Source: Protopterus annectens (Eukaryota; Chordata; Ceratodontiformes; Protopteridae). From it: 64,000 nt of DNA. Where the stretch lies: NCBI RefSeq assembly GCF_019279795.1, contig NC_056745.1:512121006-512185005 (forward strand). Reading direction: 5' to 3'. Under the pieces are notes generated by a model, which was given only the letters and a program-made list of their open reading frames with translations, was not told where the DNA came from and made no database searches. Below are positions 41,875 through 53,107 of the stretch, piece by piece (within the stretch, counting starts at the first letter, position 1; every line of letters starts with the position of its first letter). A program made the translations under genes and the position numbers.

Positions 41875-43768
41875 AATTTCTTTATTTCTGTAGTATAAAG
41901 TGGCTATTCTCAAATTAGCAACCCTGTCCCTTTGTCTACTCTTAAAAGGAAAGCAAAAGAAGCCTCCCTAATGCCTTCCAGGACAGATTCTATGGCTACA
42001 AGTTTCACAACGCTTTAAGACTTCTGGTGATAGCTCCGCAGCAATATGAAGAGGTAATGTGAATGAAACCCAGAAAGAAAGATAAAGTTGGGTTTCACCA
42101 GAAACTCCAACAGCTTAACTAAAACTATCACTAGAACTATGAATGCTAAGAAACATAAGAAAATGCTTCTCATCAAGATATAGTATGCATTTTTTTACTA
42201 TAATCCTCAAGTAGAACGTAATGCAATGGACTACCTGTTGCACAACTGGACAGCAACACTGGTGTGATGCAATCAAGTGCTTTCAAGTTTATACAGCACC
42301 TCGACTCCTGGCAGTGCTAGTCCATTAAAGTAAGGAACCTGCTGCAACAGCAACTTAAATATTCTGTGAAAATAAAACACTCATAACTCTCATATTCAGA
42401 CCTGATACACAATTACATTTTAAATCAACAGAAGAATAAATGGAAAACTAGCACAATTTTTCATTTTGTACACTGTTTATAACACATCGGAAATCACACC
42501 CAGTAAGGCTGCAGTTAAAATTACAAAGTGGCACCAAATTGCAGCATCATGTCTACATAACCACAGTTTCACAAAATAAATGTAGAAAAGTTTCAAACTT
42601 ATGAAAACTGTACACAATTTGCTTTTATATGGTTCAACACAAACTTAACACTCATTTGCATTAAACTAAATGTTAAAATTTTAACTAAATAAAAGCAATG
42701 CAACATTACCAAGATGTAGATTATCAAGTAAACTGGTATTTAGATTAACAGAATTCTAATCTATGGTCTGCAGACTTCTAAAAAGAAAAAGAAAATACTG
42801 GAGGCAGCTCATTGAAACATGGATCATGTTTCTTGCCTACATAGAGATGCAACATTTAAGCGAAACTCACCTTAACACAACTGATTTGTTCTTTGAAGAC
42901 TCAATTTAGCTGTATAACAAGGATATTTCAGACATTAAGGTCTCAAATTCAAAAACTGAAGAAATTACTGCAACATTCATAATCTCATATCAATTTAAAA
43001 CAATTGAGAATTACTAACTTTCTATAAATCAGGAGGAAATATACCTGGCCATGCAGCCCAGTCACATGGCAGAGCAATGGAATCCAGCTAAACTCCCCCT
43101 CAATCTGCTACAACAGGGTACTGGGAAACGCTCTTTCTCCACTGAAAAGCTCCTCAGCACAGAACCACTGAATAACCTAAGACTATTACAGAAACTAAGT
43201 CAAAGGTAAAAACGGTCAGGAATAGGTGGAGGGCCTGTTAACCATGTCCAAAACACAGAACATATACATCAAAAACAGTAACTGATCTACAAAAGTACTT
43301 CCTTAACATGTCTATGGACAATGAATCTTCGCTCTATAACTTCTGCATTGGCTTATGCCATAAATAACACTGAGTGAGTGAAATGTTGAACAAAATAAAA
43401 AGTAAACATACTACACAATCACAGAAATCCCTCATTTTGTTAAAGTGAATCTTATGACTTGGTCTTCATGACTGCACTAACAGCAGTCCTGTTTCTATTA
43501 AAGGAATGGAGCCCAATGTGAGGTTTGGGGGGTGCAGCCTGCTCAAAAGTGTTGTATTGCAAGAACACGGAACACAGTACTAAAACGTGGTGAAAACTAA
43601 AATCCTATTTTCATACATACACACACAGCTACACTAATGCCAACTACTCAACATACAGTTTTACCTGTAAGGAGCTAATTACATTTGCTGGACAGAGTCC
43701 AAGCACAGAAGAGGACAAAGATGGGGTCAGCCAAGGAAGAAAAGAACCCTGAAGAGAGATCGAATAAA
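41875..43768. other. AT-rich sequence without a clear gene
   Basis: No protein-like frame. On the minus strand TTTTCTTTTTCTTTTTAG ends near 42780, followed by AAGTCTGCAGACC, which could be a splice acceptor and a short terminal exon plus AT-rich 3' UTR. AATAAA on the minus strand lies near 41883. This is speculative. Confidence 0.3.
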
Positions 43769-45500
43769 GTACAGCCGTGTAAGCATGCTTACCATCACAG
43801 ATGTTGAAATGATCAATGCTGCAGTAACCCAAGCTATAGGGGTTACATCCTCGACCAGATGCAACAGCTGGCCAGCTCCAAAACGTTGGAGCACTTTCCA
43901 TGCACACAAACAAGTCAGCTTGAGCTGAGCTGACTAAAGACTGGTTTGGGCACCAAGCCCTTCAGAACATTCATGCCAACTAATACAGGTCAGCTTAGCC
44001 CTTCGAGGACATTGCTAGGGATGGAAAAAAGGGGGTGGGGTTGGAGGCAGGAATCTGCTACTGCAGCAGTGATCACTTGAGCAACTTTTATAGTAAACGT
44101 ACTTACAGTAGCCTACGCTACATGGCTAGACTACCACAGCTTAGAAATGAAATTGGAAGGGAAGGGGTCCAAAAACCCCTATAGAATGATCCCAGCAAAG
44201 CCTGTCCTCAACCTGGATAAGCAATCTAAGTGCTTTGTAAAAGTATGCACAACTGCCTTCACCCTGCCAGGAATATTTTTGTGGTGGGACTAAAAATAAA
44301 ACACACTAAGATGGCAATTTGGGAAGAGTCCGCTCTGGACAGAGTTTGCCCCTTCTTACCATTACAAAAAATGAATGCAAGATCTTAAGTTTTTGTGTCA
44401 AGATGAGTTATCTGTGGCCATCCAACGTACGATATATGCCTTCTCCCTGTTAGGTTCTGGAACGAAAACAGGGAGATGACAACTTGGCTTACAGTAAACT
44501 CTGATACCACTTTAGACACACGGATTAGTTTGCAAAAACTGAAAAATTAGACAAGGTTGACCTACCATATGAGCCTGCAATTCTGATTCTCTTCTTGCAT
44601 AAATCTGAGCAATAAGCAAAACTGTTTTCAATTTTAAAAATCCTAAAATCAGCTAACTCAAAAGGAGCAAGTGTTAGCTTCTCTTAGCACGTAATTAAGA
44701 GCCCAATAACTCATCACCCCTTTTAAAAACATTTTAAACATGAGACTTCATTGAAAGAGGGAACTCTATAGGCAGATATGCTGCAATGGCCAAAAAATTA
44801 ACCTTAAAGAAATAAAAAAGGCTACAGTAACATGAAGTCAGAGAAACACTACCCTGAATGGGTTCTGGTTATGTTGCTGGCACCAACCAGCAAGCTTTTT
44901 AAATTTGCTAATACAGGATTTTCTAGTAGTAGGCTCTTCTGGCTCCACTAAGACCTGTTGCACATCCTCAGAAAAAAGGTGCCCAAAAAGGTATCAAGAC
45001 CCTACCATCCAAGCAGTCAGCTGCAGTAGTATGGGGTGGGATGTATTAAACACCTCTGTTCTTGTGAGAACAAATCCGATCTAAAAGCTTGTGGTTAACT
45101 GCCCCTGGCCAATTCCAAATGGGAGAACCACTTGACAGGACCAGAATGGAGTCACTACAGTGAACTTTGGGGATTCCTTCTGAAACTTCAGAAGTACCCA
45201 GGAAATTAGTAGACCACAGATGACTCACGATACTTGACAGCCTTTATAAGGTGCATCATCTCTTACGTTTGTTTTTCATCTTTCTTGTCCTAGAGACTTT
45301 GCACGTTTACTCCCTTTGACAGTGCTCCTCAAGCAAGGTTTGTGACTGCTTTGGAGTAGAAGGGGAGAAGGTGAGACCCAGACTTGGGGATATTTGATGT
45401 CTCCACCAAGTGATTTTTTTTCACAGACCCCAGAGCCAGAATTTAAGACAATGGGTACTGGTGCTGGGGCCAAACACTTGAGATAACATTGTATCCTTCT
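43769..45500 (-). mobile_element. Old DIRS fragment D (3' part)
   Basis: Left end AGTACAGCCGTGTAAGCATG then CTTACCATCACAGATG, similar in layout to family A left ends. An ICR-like block (44060-44160, TGCTACTGCAGCAGTGATCA, TATAGTAAACGTACTTACAG) follows, then a worn YR gene up to the methylase overlap. Pol and gag are missing. Divergence is much higher than in the other copies, so this is the oldest DIRS layer here. Confidence 0.65.
44170..45500 (-). pseudogene. DIRS tyrosine recombinase remnant (D)
   Basis: Recognised by collinear nucleotide similarity with the YR genes of other copies: AAGTGCTTTGTAAAAGTATG near 44240 (the KHYxL region), TACAGTAAACTCTGATACCA near 44500 (the VSRVSLN region), CTCAAAAGGAGCAAGTGTTA near 44660 (the PFEPA region), GGATTTTCTAGTAGTAGGCT near 44920 (the RRPSTRKSY region) and CAATGGGTACTGGTGCTGGG near 45450. 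No frame stays open. Confidence 0.6.
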
Positions 45501-45734
45501 CGCATGGAATTTCTAGACAGAAGATAAAAAAAAAAAAACAGAAATTAGAGGAATGAAAAATACTTCAAGAAAAACTTCAGAAGCATCAAATAAAAATTTG
45601 TGTTAATTAATGCAACAGATTTATGAAAAACATATAGACCAAGAAACCTTGCCCTGTTTGGGAAAAGAAGCAACTGAAATGTGAAAATACAAAGAACAAA
45701 ATCTAGAGACTTTGGAAAGATGCTAAAAAAGTAA

Positions 45735-46261
45735 TATGAACATGGGAAAAGAGATCAGATATGGTGCAATACTTATGCAAATGACAAAGCCAAATTAACA
45801 CCAAAAAGGCAGTCCCAAAGATATTCAAGGAGAAATACACGCAAAGACAAAGATATGAAAATTTTCACAAGACAATAAGATCAAAAAGAGGGGACATAGA
45901 ACAGAATGTATGGCAGAAGTAAAAAGGAAAAAAAAAAAAAGCTGAAGTTACGGAATACTTGCAAAGAAAGATTTAGTGCAGAAAGTCTAATAGGTTATAT
46001 CACAGCATGATGGAACAAGTCCCAATGTAAGAAGAAACAGGAGACATCTGAAGAAATATGGACATGGGAAAGAAAGATTTAATATGGTGTAATTTTTGCA
46101 AAGGAGAAAGCAAAATTAATCAATACAAATAGGGCAGCACCAACGATATCTGAAAAGCAATACAGGCAAAGGCATCCGGACATGGAAAATTTTACAATAC
46201 AAAAAATAAGAAAACAAAGAGGAACAGTAGGACAGACTTATAATGGAAACATTAAAGAAAT
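45735..46261 (+). pseudogene. Tandem BED-finger-like coding module, about 322-bp period, cut by DIRS C
   Basis: Two diverged direct repeats start near 45741 and 46063 (both CATGGGAAA...GATATGGTG-like). The second reads IWCNFCKGESKINQYK, then GSTNDI, then in the next frame RHPDMENFT, the C-x2-C ... H-P layout of a BED zinc finger. The first has the matching but worn IWCNTYANDKAKLTPKRQS. A linker follows each finger: the first copy has GCTGAAGTTACGGAATACTTGCAAAG, and the matching part of the second copy is found on the far side of DIRS C at 58093. BED fingers occur in hAT transposases and in host proteins derived from them. Which this is cannot be told. Confidence 0.45.
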
Positions 46262-46430
46262 AGAAAAAAGTTGCGTCTTACCATAAAGTTCCATTCTGCA
46301 TTGTGGTGGGCTCAAGTCAGAGCCTCGGAACCAACTCTGCCGTTATTCCAGCTCGCACCTTCCAAAAACTCTTGAGCTAGGCTCTACCCATAATGCGCCT
46401 CAACAAATTACCTCAGATAGAGTTTGCAAC
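46262..46430 (-). repeat. Left ITR of C
   Basis: AGCCTCGGAACCAACTCTGC and CTTCCAAAAACTCTTGAGCT are inverted matches of 57955-58060. The outer left tip pairs with the ICR near 46570-46600. Confidence 0.82.
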
Positions 46431-46539
46431 AATAAAAGACAAGTATTAGATAATAGACCATATCTACATGTCCCTATCATGAAGCCAGTCTTTGGGAATA
46501 TTCAGTCCACCAAGAGTTCTAAGGCAGGGGATGGATAGA

Positions 46540-46640
46540 AGGAAGGTCAAGGATTAGTCAAAATCGACAACACAGATGGAACATTATGGTACGATAACTT
46601 CTTTATCTGATGTTGTCAATCTTCACATAATCCTTGAATG
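46540..46640 (-). repeat. Internal complementary region of C
   Basis: GATGGAACATTATGGTACGA is the (diverged) reverse complement of the left tip. CTTCACATAATCCTTGAATG is that of the right tip (CAAGGATTATGTAAAGACTG). Confidence 0.7.
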
Positions 46641-46779
46641 TGGGACCTGAATCTTGGAAGGTCACATGGAAGAATATTCCTGAGCATCATCAAACCGAAT
46701 GATGCATGTCCCCTAGAGACCTGGTCCACTTTGCAATAAGTAATAAAAGTATGAGGAGATATATAGCTGCTGCACAATC

Positions 46780-47225
46780 ATCTAAGGAAGCTCTGGCATA
46801 AAAAAAACTGCAGAAGCTTCTACAGCTCTCGTTGAATGTGCCTTCACAGGACCTGGTGGGTAAAGGCCCTTTTTATTGTAAACAAAGGTGACAGAGTCCT
46901 TAAGTAATTTCACTAAGGTAACCACCTTAGATACTGGACTGCCTAAAGAGACTGTAGAAAAAGCAATAAACAGTTGGTCAGATTTTCTAATGTCCTTTGT
47001 TCTGCGAAGGTAAAAAAAGTAATTGTCCGCATGCATCTAGTAAGTGTAGACAGTACTCAACCCCCCCCAAATTAGAAAAATTAGGAAAAAAAGACGGGAG
47101 ATGCAAGGTTTGATTGATATTTGACTCAAAGAACCTTTGGCAAAAAGGAAGGATTTGTCCCGAGAAACTGTGTCCTTATGAAATATCAAATATGGGGGTT
47201 TACAGGAGAAGGCTTGAAATTCTGA
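46780..47225 (-). pseudogene. DIRS tyrosine recombinase, catalytic part (C)
   Basis: Reads SEFQAFSCKPPYLIFHKDTV and FLFAKGSLSQISIKPCIS (47037-47228), then YFFYLRRTKDIRKSDQLFIA and VKAHSTRAVEASAVFFMPEL (46782-47036). HSTR is the HxxR pair. The Tyr end (46670-46780) is in another frame. The sequence directly upstream of SEFQAF, where the catalytic Arg pair is expected, is replaced by a gag fragment. Confidence 0.78.
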
Positions 47226-47620
47226 CATTCTCTAAGCCGAAGCAATCCTCCGAGCGCACCTCAACCCCTAGATCGGCAGTTGGCGGTGTGTCGGGAAGCA
47301 GAGCAGCAGGCGAAGGCCTAGGAACCTTAGCCTTCTTGTGCGAAGGTTCAGGTGCGGCCTCCGATGCAGGATCCATCCTAAGGTATAACCATTTGAGGCA
47401 ATGGTTTTCAAGATAGAGATTTAACGCTGCTAGCCGGCTGCACAAGGTCTTAGGCACAAAATTGATAAATAGCGCAGGAGGAGTGATAGCGTTCCCGGCC
47501 TAGGCAAAAAAAACACCAGTCATGGGCATCCTTATGGGGTATCTGGAGCCTGCATTAGCACTTTCCCTTTTTCTTGACATCAGCCAAAGGCTACAACAAC
47601 CAAGCGCTAGCTAGAACTAT
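47226..47620 (-). pseudogene. gag: Misplaced gag 5' fragment inside the YR gene of C
   Basis: The minus-strand reading PKTLCSRLAALNLYLENHCL, then KKAKVPRPSPAALLPDTPPT, matches the gag start of family B (PKTLRSNLAALNLYL). Upstream of it lie sequence equal to a gag finger region and a GATGTCAAGAAAAAG start-like site near 47580. It separates two parts of YR that are contiguous in all other copies. Confidence 0.7.
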
Positions 47621-48260
47621 TGTCAAAAATAAAATAAGGAACAGAAAGACATAAGCTTTTCCAGGCCAAGAACCAAGTAGCAAGTTGCTGAAGGTTCAAA
47701 GGGGGAAGAAATGAGAGACTGCAATACCAAATGCAAATGCCATGGAGCAGAGAGGTCTTTAAACGGAGGCCTGAGCATTAAGGTTCCTTTCAAAAAGGCT
47801 TTACAAAGTTTGTGACATATGTGATGAACCGTTGAAACCAATATGGAAGTCAGATATCGCAGCAAGATGCACCCGAATGGCAGAAGTTGATGAGTCAGAC
47901 TCAGAGTAATGTTAAGTCATCTAAAACTTGTCTACAGGTGCCGTGTACAGATTATTAGTCAAGCAACCATTTAGAAAATTTTAGCCATTTGTTATGATGC
48001 AATTTTCTAGCTGAAGGTTTGTGGTGGGTCAGAATGACGCGTTGGACCGGGGAAGAATGATGGAATGCTGGAACTGGAGAAGCCACGCAGTGAGCCTGAA
48101 ATGAAGATTCGGATGAACCATTCCCTCCGTGTGGGACAATAGGTCTGGAGCTGGGTCCAGTATCCAGGGTTTCCAAAGTAGATGAGGCAAAAGTAAGGAA
48201 AACCAGACTTGTCAAGGCAAGAACGGGGAAATGAGGAATATTCTGTTCGACCTGTTGGCT
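47621..48260 (-). pseudogene. DIRS tyrosine recombinase, core-binding part (C)
   Basis: PWHLHLVLQSLISSPFEPSA (47623-47865) matches PAWDLNFVLGKLTLPPFEPA of A4 and runs to the block before the Arg pair. The N-terminal part has PVQRVILTHHKPSARKLHHN and KWLKFSKWLLD (47955-48215), the EARRPSTRKxYxxKWK region. Broken. Confidence 0.72.
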
Positions 48261-50110
48261 TTCTTTAGAAACTGACAGAGGAGTAGGGGGAAAGGCGTAC
48301 AGTAGACTGGGGAGCCAATCGTGAAGGAGGCAGTCGCTGAGTGACTCCTGGAGGGGGGGAGGGGGGATAACTGCTAAACTTCTTCAGAGAGGTTGCAAAC
48401 AGACTGCAGCAGGGTTGGCCCCAGTGGCAGAATATCTTTCCTGCCACCACTGGATTGAGACCACTTGAGGCACAAGGATGGTTCTCTGCTCAACCTGTCT
48501 GCAATCACGCTGGAGTTCTCCAGAATGTGTACTGCTGTTAGAAAGCCAATGGAGGAAATCGTCCATTGCCACACTCAGAGCTTCGATAAAGGGGGGGGGG
48601 TACGACTCGGTTCCCCCTTGTTTGATATACCAGACTACTGACATATCTGTTTGAATTGCAATCGTTCCAAAAGGGAGGATATCTTGAAATGTTTGCAACA
48701 CTAAGAGCACCGCCCTCATAGAACGCTGATATGCAAGTTGGCCTTCAGCTGGGATCAAGTGCCTTAGACCGTCTTTCCTAAATTCCATCTTTGAGTACGT
48801 CCGTGGTCACTACGGCTTGGGGTTGAGGGACCAAGGGACAGCCCAAAAAGATTTTGTTGGAATGGAACCACCAACTCAGGTCGTTTGCAATGATTGGACA
48901 CTGGCTGATTCAACAGGGACCACTGGGAGGTCAGAAGCCACTGAAGAATTGTGGTATCTGGCCAGGGGAACTAGAGCGATAGATGCTGCCACTGATCCTA
49001 GAGTTTGTGGAATGAGTCTCACTGTTATTTTCTTCCTGCAAATTATTTGGTTCACTTGCGATCTGATCCTTTTAAGTCTTTCTAGGGGAAGTGAAGCAAA
49101 GCTGGTGACTATGTCCAGCATATCTCCAATGCATTCCGGTGGTTGTGATTGTTCCAGACGGGATTTTTCGTAGTTTATAATGATTCCTAAGCTGGAACAA
49201 AGACAGTGTGCAATCCTGTGCCTTTAGTAGTTGACACCTGGTGGAAGTGGTAAAGAGCCAATTGTCTAGATGTGGAAACACTCAGTCCTAGCAGTCTAAG
49301 ATGCACTACTACCACTGCCATGCATTTGGTAAACACCCTGGGGGCTGTGGTAAGACCAAAGGGCAGTGCTCTGAACTAATGAATGGAAGTATTGACTTAA
49401 CTAAGACCATCCAGAATTTGGTTTGTTGAACTGATTTGTTCAACTGACAGATCCAAGATCAGTCTCCAATCCCATTTTCTTTGGCACCAAAAGGAATAGA
49501 GTAAATTCTGAATCCTTTCTGGTCTGGCAGGACTACCTGGATGACTTTTGACAAGCAGTTTTTGAATTTCTAAGACTGCTGTCTCCCTGTGACTGGGTGG
49601 AATGTCTGGAATTCTTCTTGGTCTTTTTGGTTTCTTTGAAAGGGGAACATTGTAACCTCTGGAAATGATCCCCTGCACTCATATGTCCAATGTCATTTCT
49701 AGCCAGACAAATTGGTGCAGGGATAATCGCCCCCTGACTGCCTCCAGAGAAAGGCAGATCGGGCCTCTTCAAGAGGGCTGGCAGGAGTTAAGTCTCTCAG
49801 GAACCCTAGTTCTGCAGGCCATTTTGGTATCTTGGACGGAGTCTTCCATTATTACCTCCCCCTCTGCCTCAGGGGGAAGTCATTGTGACGCGAGTCCTGG
49901 AAAGGTCCTTTGGTCTTTTTGAACCATAGCCTCCCACTTCTCTGGTTCCTAGAATAGGGCCGTTGAGTGGAGAAGCATACACCCACAGCAGAAAGTGTTG
50001 TCCTATCTCTCTCACATATGGCTAGAGTCTCTAACTTTGGGGCCAAACAGGGATGATTCATCAAATGGGGTGCTGATGAAAGAAGACTTACATGGCTCCC
50101 CTCAGTGAAG
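48230..50110 (-). pseudogene. pol: DIRS pol: RT and RNase H, broken (C)
   Basis: RNase H has AIQTDMSVVWYIKQGGTES (48384-48788), with the D kept but the N of DN changed to M. RT reads KWDWRLILDLSVEQISSTNQ (49397-49678), VPLSKKPKRPRRIPDIP and, at the catalytic motif, FPHLDNWLF (49072-49281) where the second Asp is Asn. Frames change often. The copy is clearly dead. Confidence 0.75.
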
Positions 50111-50254
50111 TCATACAAGCGCATCCAGGTGTGCCACCTGATGGCTACACCTCAATCTGCTGCACTTGTCCCTTGGCAGCATGAACAAAAAGCCTCATGG
50201 ACGAACTGGAAATAGAATCAAGGGTGGCAAGCTGAGATGTAACCTTATCTCAAA

Positions 50255-50400
50255 CCCCTTCATAGGGGTTCATAGACTAGTACAAGACTAATTGCCCTTG
50301 TGGGCCATTTTAAGCCTAGCCAATTACCCCATGTGAGAATCAAACCCTGCACCTTGTGTCTGCCAGGTAAACACCTTAACCATTCTGCCCATCCTCCCTC
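50255..50400 (-). mobile_element. tRNA-derived SINE, second family, inside C gag
   Basis: On the minus strand: GGGCAGAATGGTTAAGGTGT (A-box region of a tRNA), ACCTGGCAGACACAAGGTGC, then GGTTTGATTCTC (B box), then CACATGGGGTAATTGGCTAG and a tail to ATGAACCCCTATGAAGGGGT. The gag reading is interrupted by it: the block VADW just upstream leads straight into the SINE. No clear target duplication was found. The tail has an inverted CCCCTTCATAGGGG. Confidence 0.75.
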
Positions 50401-51481
50401 CCAATCAGCTACTGCTCCTGTAAGATCATCTGAAAGCTCTTTAATCAGATCTCTCTGAAGCCTGGTAAAATGTGTCATATAATTCAAGGATCTGAGAGCA
50501 AAGGTTGATGAAGCATATATGCGCTTCCCAAATCTATCCATAATCCTAGACTCCTTGTTAGGAGGATGGATAGTATGACTTTCTTCAGCAAGTTCTTTAG
50601 TGGTTGACATTACTCCGAAGGCGTCTACAGGAATACCCTTGGCCCAGTGTTTCTCATCTTTTGGGGGCAGAGAGGATCCGATCAGGTCTCTTGACGATCA
50701 GCTCAATAGTCAGGAATTTTCCAGGCCCACTGGGCGATCAGTTTAATAAGATAGCCAGTGGGTGGAGATCCAAGAGGTAGAGGGTTGGGAGTGAAAAACC
50801 TTTAGGTATACAGATTCCTCTGAGGAAGGCTGGAGGGCAGTTCAGCCACCATTCCGTTTCAGGATTTCTAGATGTCTCAGAAGGAAACTTCAGAGGGTGA
50901 CTTGGGGGAACCTTCCCCTTCATCAAAATCAGTATCTTTGGATGAAGAACTCTTCAGGGGAGTCCAAGTGCTTCCTTTTGCACTTTTTATTTGAAGGTAC
51001 CTCTTTGGTGAGGTGTTCTGGAGAGGTATCTGAAGACATAACCAAAATGGTTCGCTTTTGTACCCTCTGTCCCACAGAAGAGACTGGAGGAAGCACTGGT
51101 CGAGGGGATAGACAAGTTGTTTAGCCCAACAAGGAAGGCATAGATTCTTTTGTCCACAATGGACAGACTCTCCATAGCCAGTAAGGCAGACCCCCCAGTA
51201 GAAGGATGGGAGCCAGGAACAGTGCTCCCACCCCGCACAGAGGAAGCCACCTCCAAAGCAGAAGCCAGGGTCTAACTTACATATGCCAAAGCCCCAATAG
51301 GCATGGAGGGCTCCAAAAGTATAGGAATTGAACCTTGCCCCTCGGAACCAGCAACAAAGCCCCGACCCCGGGAGGTCTCTGGTTCCAACAAACTGGAAGA
51401 GCTCAGGGTAACTATCGGTGTCAGAGAAGGAGCTCTGACTGGCAGCAAAACAGTTGAAACCAGGACAGTAGGCACCAGAAA
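50401..51481 (-). pseudogene. gag: DIRS gag, C-terminal part (C, left of A5)
   Basis: RIMDRFGKRIYASSTFALRS and LNYMTHFTRLQRDLIKEL (50260-50610) match the family A block RWGKKVYTSSTLAMRALNCQ. The upstream part (50620-51480) is poorly conserved between families and is read only in pieces (LLAMESLSIVDKRIYAFLVG at 50987-51256). A5 interrupts it at 51481. Confidence 0.65.
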
Positions 51482-51681
51482 AGTACAGTTTTGTACCTAC
51501 CATAAATGTAGATGTTCGAGGATTCCATTGCTGCAGTCCTGACTATTGGGTATAGTCCGCGTCCAGTCGGCCCGAATACCAGAGTATAAGGCTGACGTCG
51601 GTCAGGGCGCATTAGACTGACGTCAGTACGTCAGGGTACTAATGCGCATGACCGACGTCATATCCTCAGTCTTTTCTTGCC
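51482..51681 (-). repeat. Left ITR of A5, with a 37-bp extra segment
   Basis: 51523-51681 pairs with 56749-56873. The left arm is longer because of a segment around 51607-51645 (GCGCATTAGACTGACGTCAG ... ACTAATGCGC) that is itself an imperfect palindrome. It contains a perfect TGACGTCA and two near matches. Confidence 0.88.
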
Positions 51682-51829
51682 CCAGATGTCAGAAGACCCT
51701 AAAAAGACAAGTCCCAAAAAACCTGCACCAAAAACATGTACAATATATACAACAATATATACAAAAATATAAGCATGTAAACTCACCTACACAACCACCC
51801 CTAAATACAGAGGGAAGGAGGGAGGTAAA

Positions 51830-51945
51830 TTGGACTGCAGCAATGGAATCCTCGAACATCTACATTTATGGTAGGTACAAAACTGTACTATGTTCTTCGC
51901 CTTCCATTGCTGCAGTCCTGACTATTGGGTAGAATCCCAAAGCAG
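51830..51945 (-). repeat. Internal complementary region of A5
   Basis: GCAATGGAATCCTCGAACAT up to AAAACTGTACT is the reverse complement of the left tip. ATGTTCTTCGCCTTCCATTG is that of the right tip (one mismatch, GCC against GTC). Confidence 0.9.
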
Positions 51946-51965
51946 AGGTAAGGGAGGCTGGCAAA

Positions 51966-53107
51966 TTATAAAGTAGTAGGAGCTGACAACATGCCTTGTA
52001 AAACAGATGTGGCAAAACCAGCCCTAGACTTAGAGTAGATAGGAAGGTGATAATGCCTAGAGAAAGTATGCACTGAACTCCAAGTAGCTGCTTCCAGAAT
52101 ATCCTTAGTTGCCACCCCCCTTAGAAATGCTGTTGAAGTGGCAGTAGCCCTAGTGGAATGAGGCCTAATCCCAGCTGGAATCTCCTTGCCATGATGGGAA
52201 TAACAAAATGCAATGCAAAAGCCAATCCACCTAGAAATAGTTTGTTTTGACACAGGCTTGCCCTGAGAACTCAAAGCAAAAGAAACAAACAACTGCTGAG
52301 ACTGCCTAAAATCCTTAGTCCTGCTTAAATAATAACGCAATTGCCTGTGTACATCTAAAGTGTGCAAAATCTTTTCCCCTTTATTTTGAGGATCTGCAAA
52401 AACGTAGGCAAATGAATAGTTTGGTTTAAAGCCACACTAGAAACCACCTTAGGCATAAAAGAAGGATTAGTACGTAATGATACCCTATCCTTATGGAAAA
52501 TCAAAAGGGCTCTACTGCCATAAGGGCCTGCAACTCAGACACCCTTCTTGCAGAAGTAATAGCCAACAGAAAAGCAGTCTTCCATGACAAATATTTCAAT
52601 TCAGCAGTAGCTGCAGGCTCAAAAGGTTGTAGAGTAAGTTTTTCCAACACAAAATTGAGATCCCAAGCAGGAGTAGGAGCTCTCGTGGGGGTCTTATATT
52701 CTTTGCCCTCTAAGAAACTGCTTGAACAAAGGATGCGAAAACAAAGGTGGGTCACAATCATAGTGAGCTGAAATTGCTGCAGCATGAATCTTTATGGAAG
52801 AGAAGGACAAACCTTTGTCCAATAATTCAGTAAGATATTGAAGAGCCACACTCAAATTAGGCTCAGAAATCTCCAAATTCTTTGCTGTACTCCAAAATAA
52901 AAATCTCTTCCATTTTTCTGCATACACTTTCCTTGTACTAGGTCTTCTAGCTTCCATAATCACATTTAAAACTTGTTGAGGAAGTTGAGACCTGCTGTGC
53001 TTCAACACAGAATATGCCAAGCTGTTAGATGAAGAGAGTGTAGCTTGACATTGAGCAGATGACCGTCCTTCTGAGATAACAGATGAGGAATCAGAGGTAA
53101 AGGCCAT
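51966..53107 (-). pseudogene. DIRS tyrosine recombinase, frameshifted (A5)
   Basis: Three open parts. 51966-52367: HTLDVHRQLRYYLSRTKDFR, IRPHSTRATATSTAFLRGVA, VHTFSRHYHLPIYSKSRAG (HxxR and the Tyr nucleophile kept). 52501-52785: PAWDLNFVLEKLTLQPFEPA, FLLAITSARRVSELQALMAV (Arg kept). 52694-53107: LPQQVLNVIMEARRPSTRKV, YAEKWKRFLFWSTA (core-binding domain). All catalytic residues are present but are split by an in-frame stop/frameshift near 52500 and a frame change near 52740. Confidence 0.87.

Noticed and set aside
45500-45735. A third BED-like unit before 45735
   Set aside because: A-rich sequence with weak similarity to the module. No CxxC or HP blocks could be read.
50255-50400. A functional tRNA gene
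   Set aside because: A and B boxes are present, but the cloverleaf is imperfect, the sequence runs into a SINE tail, and it sits inside a retrotransposon gene.
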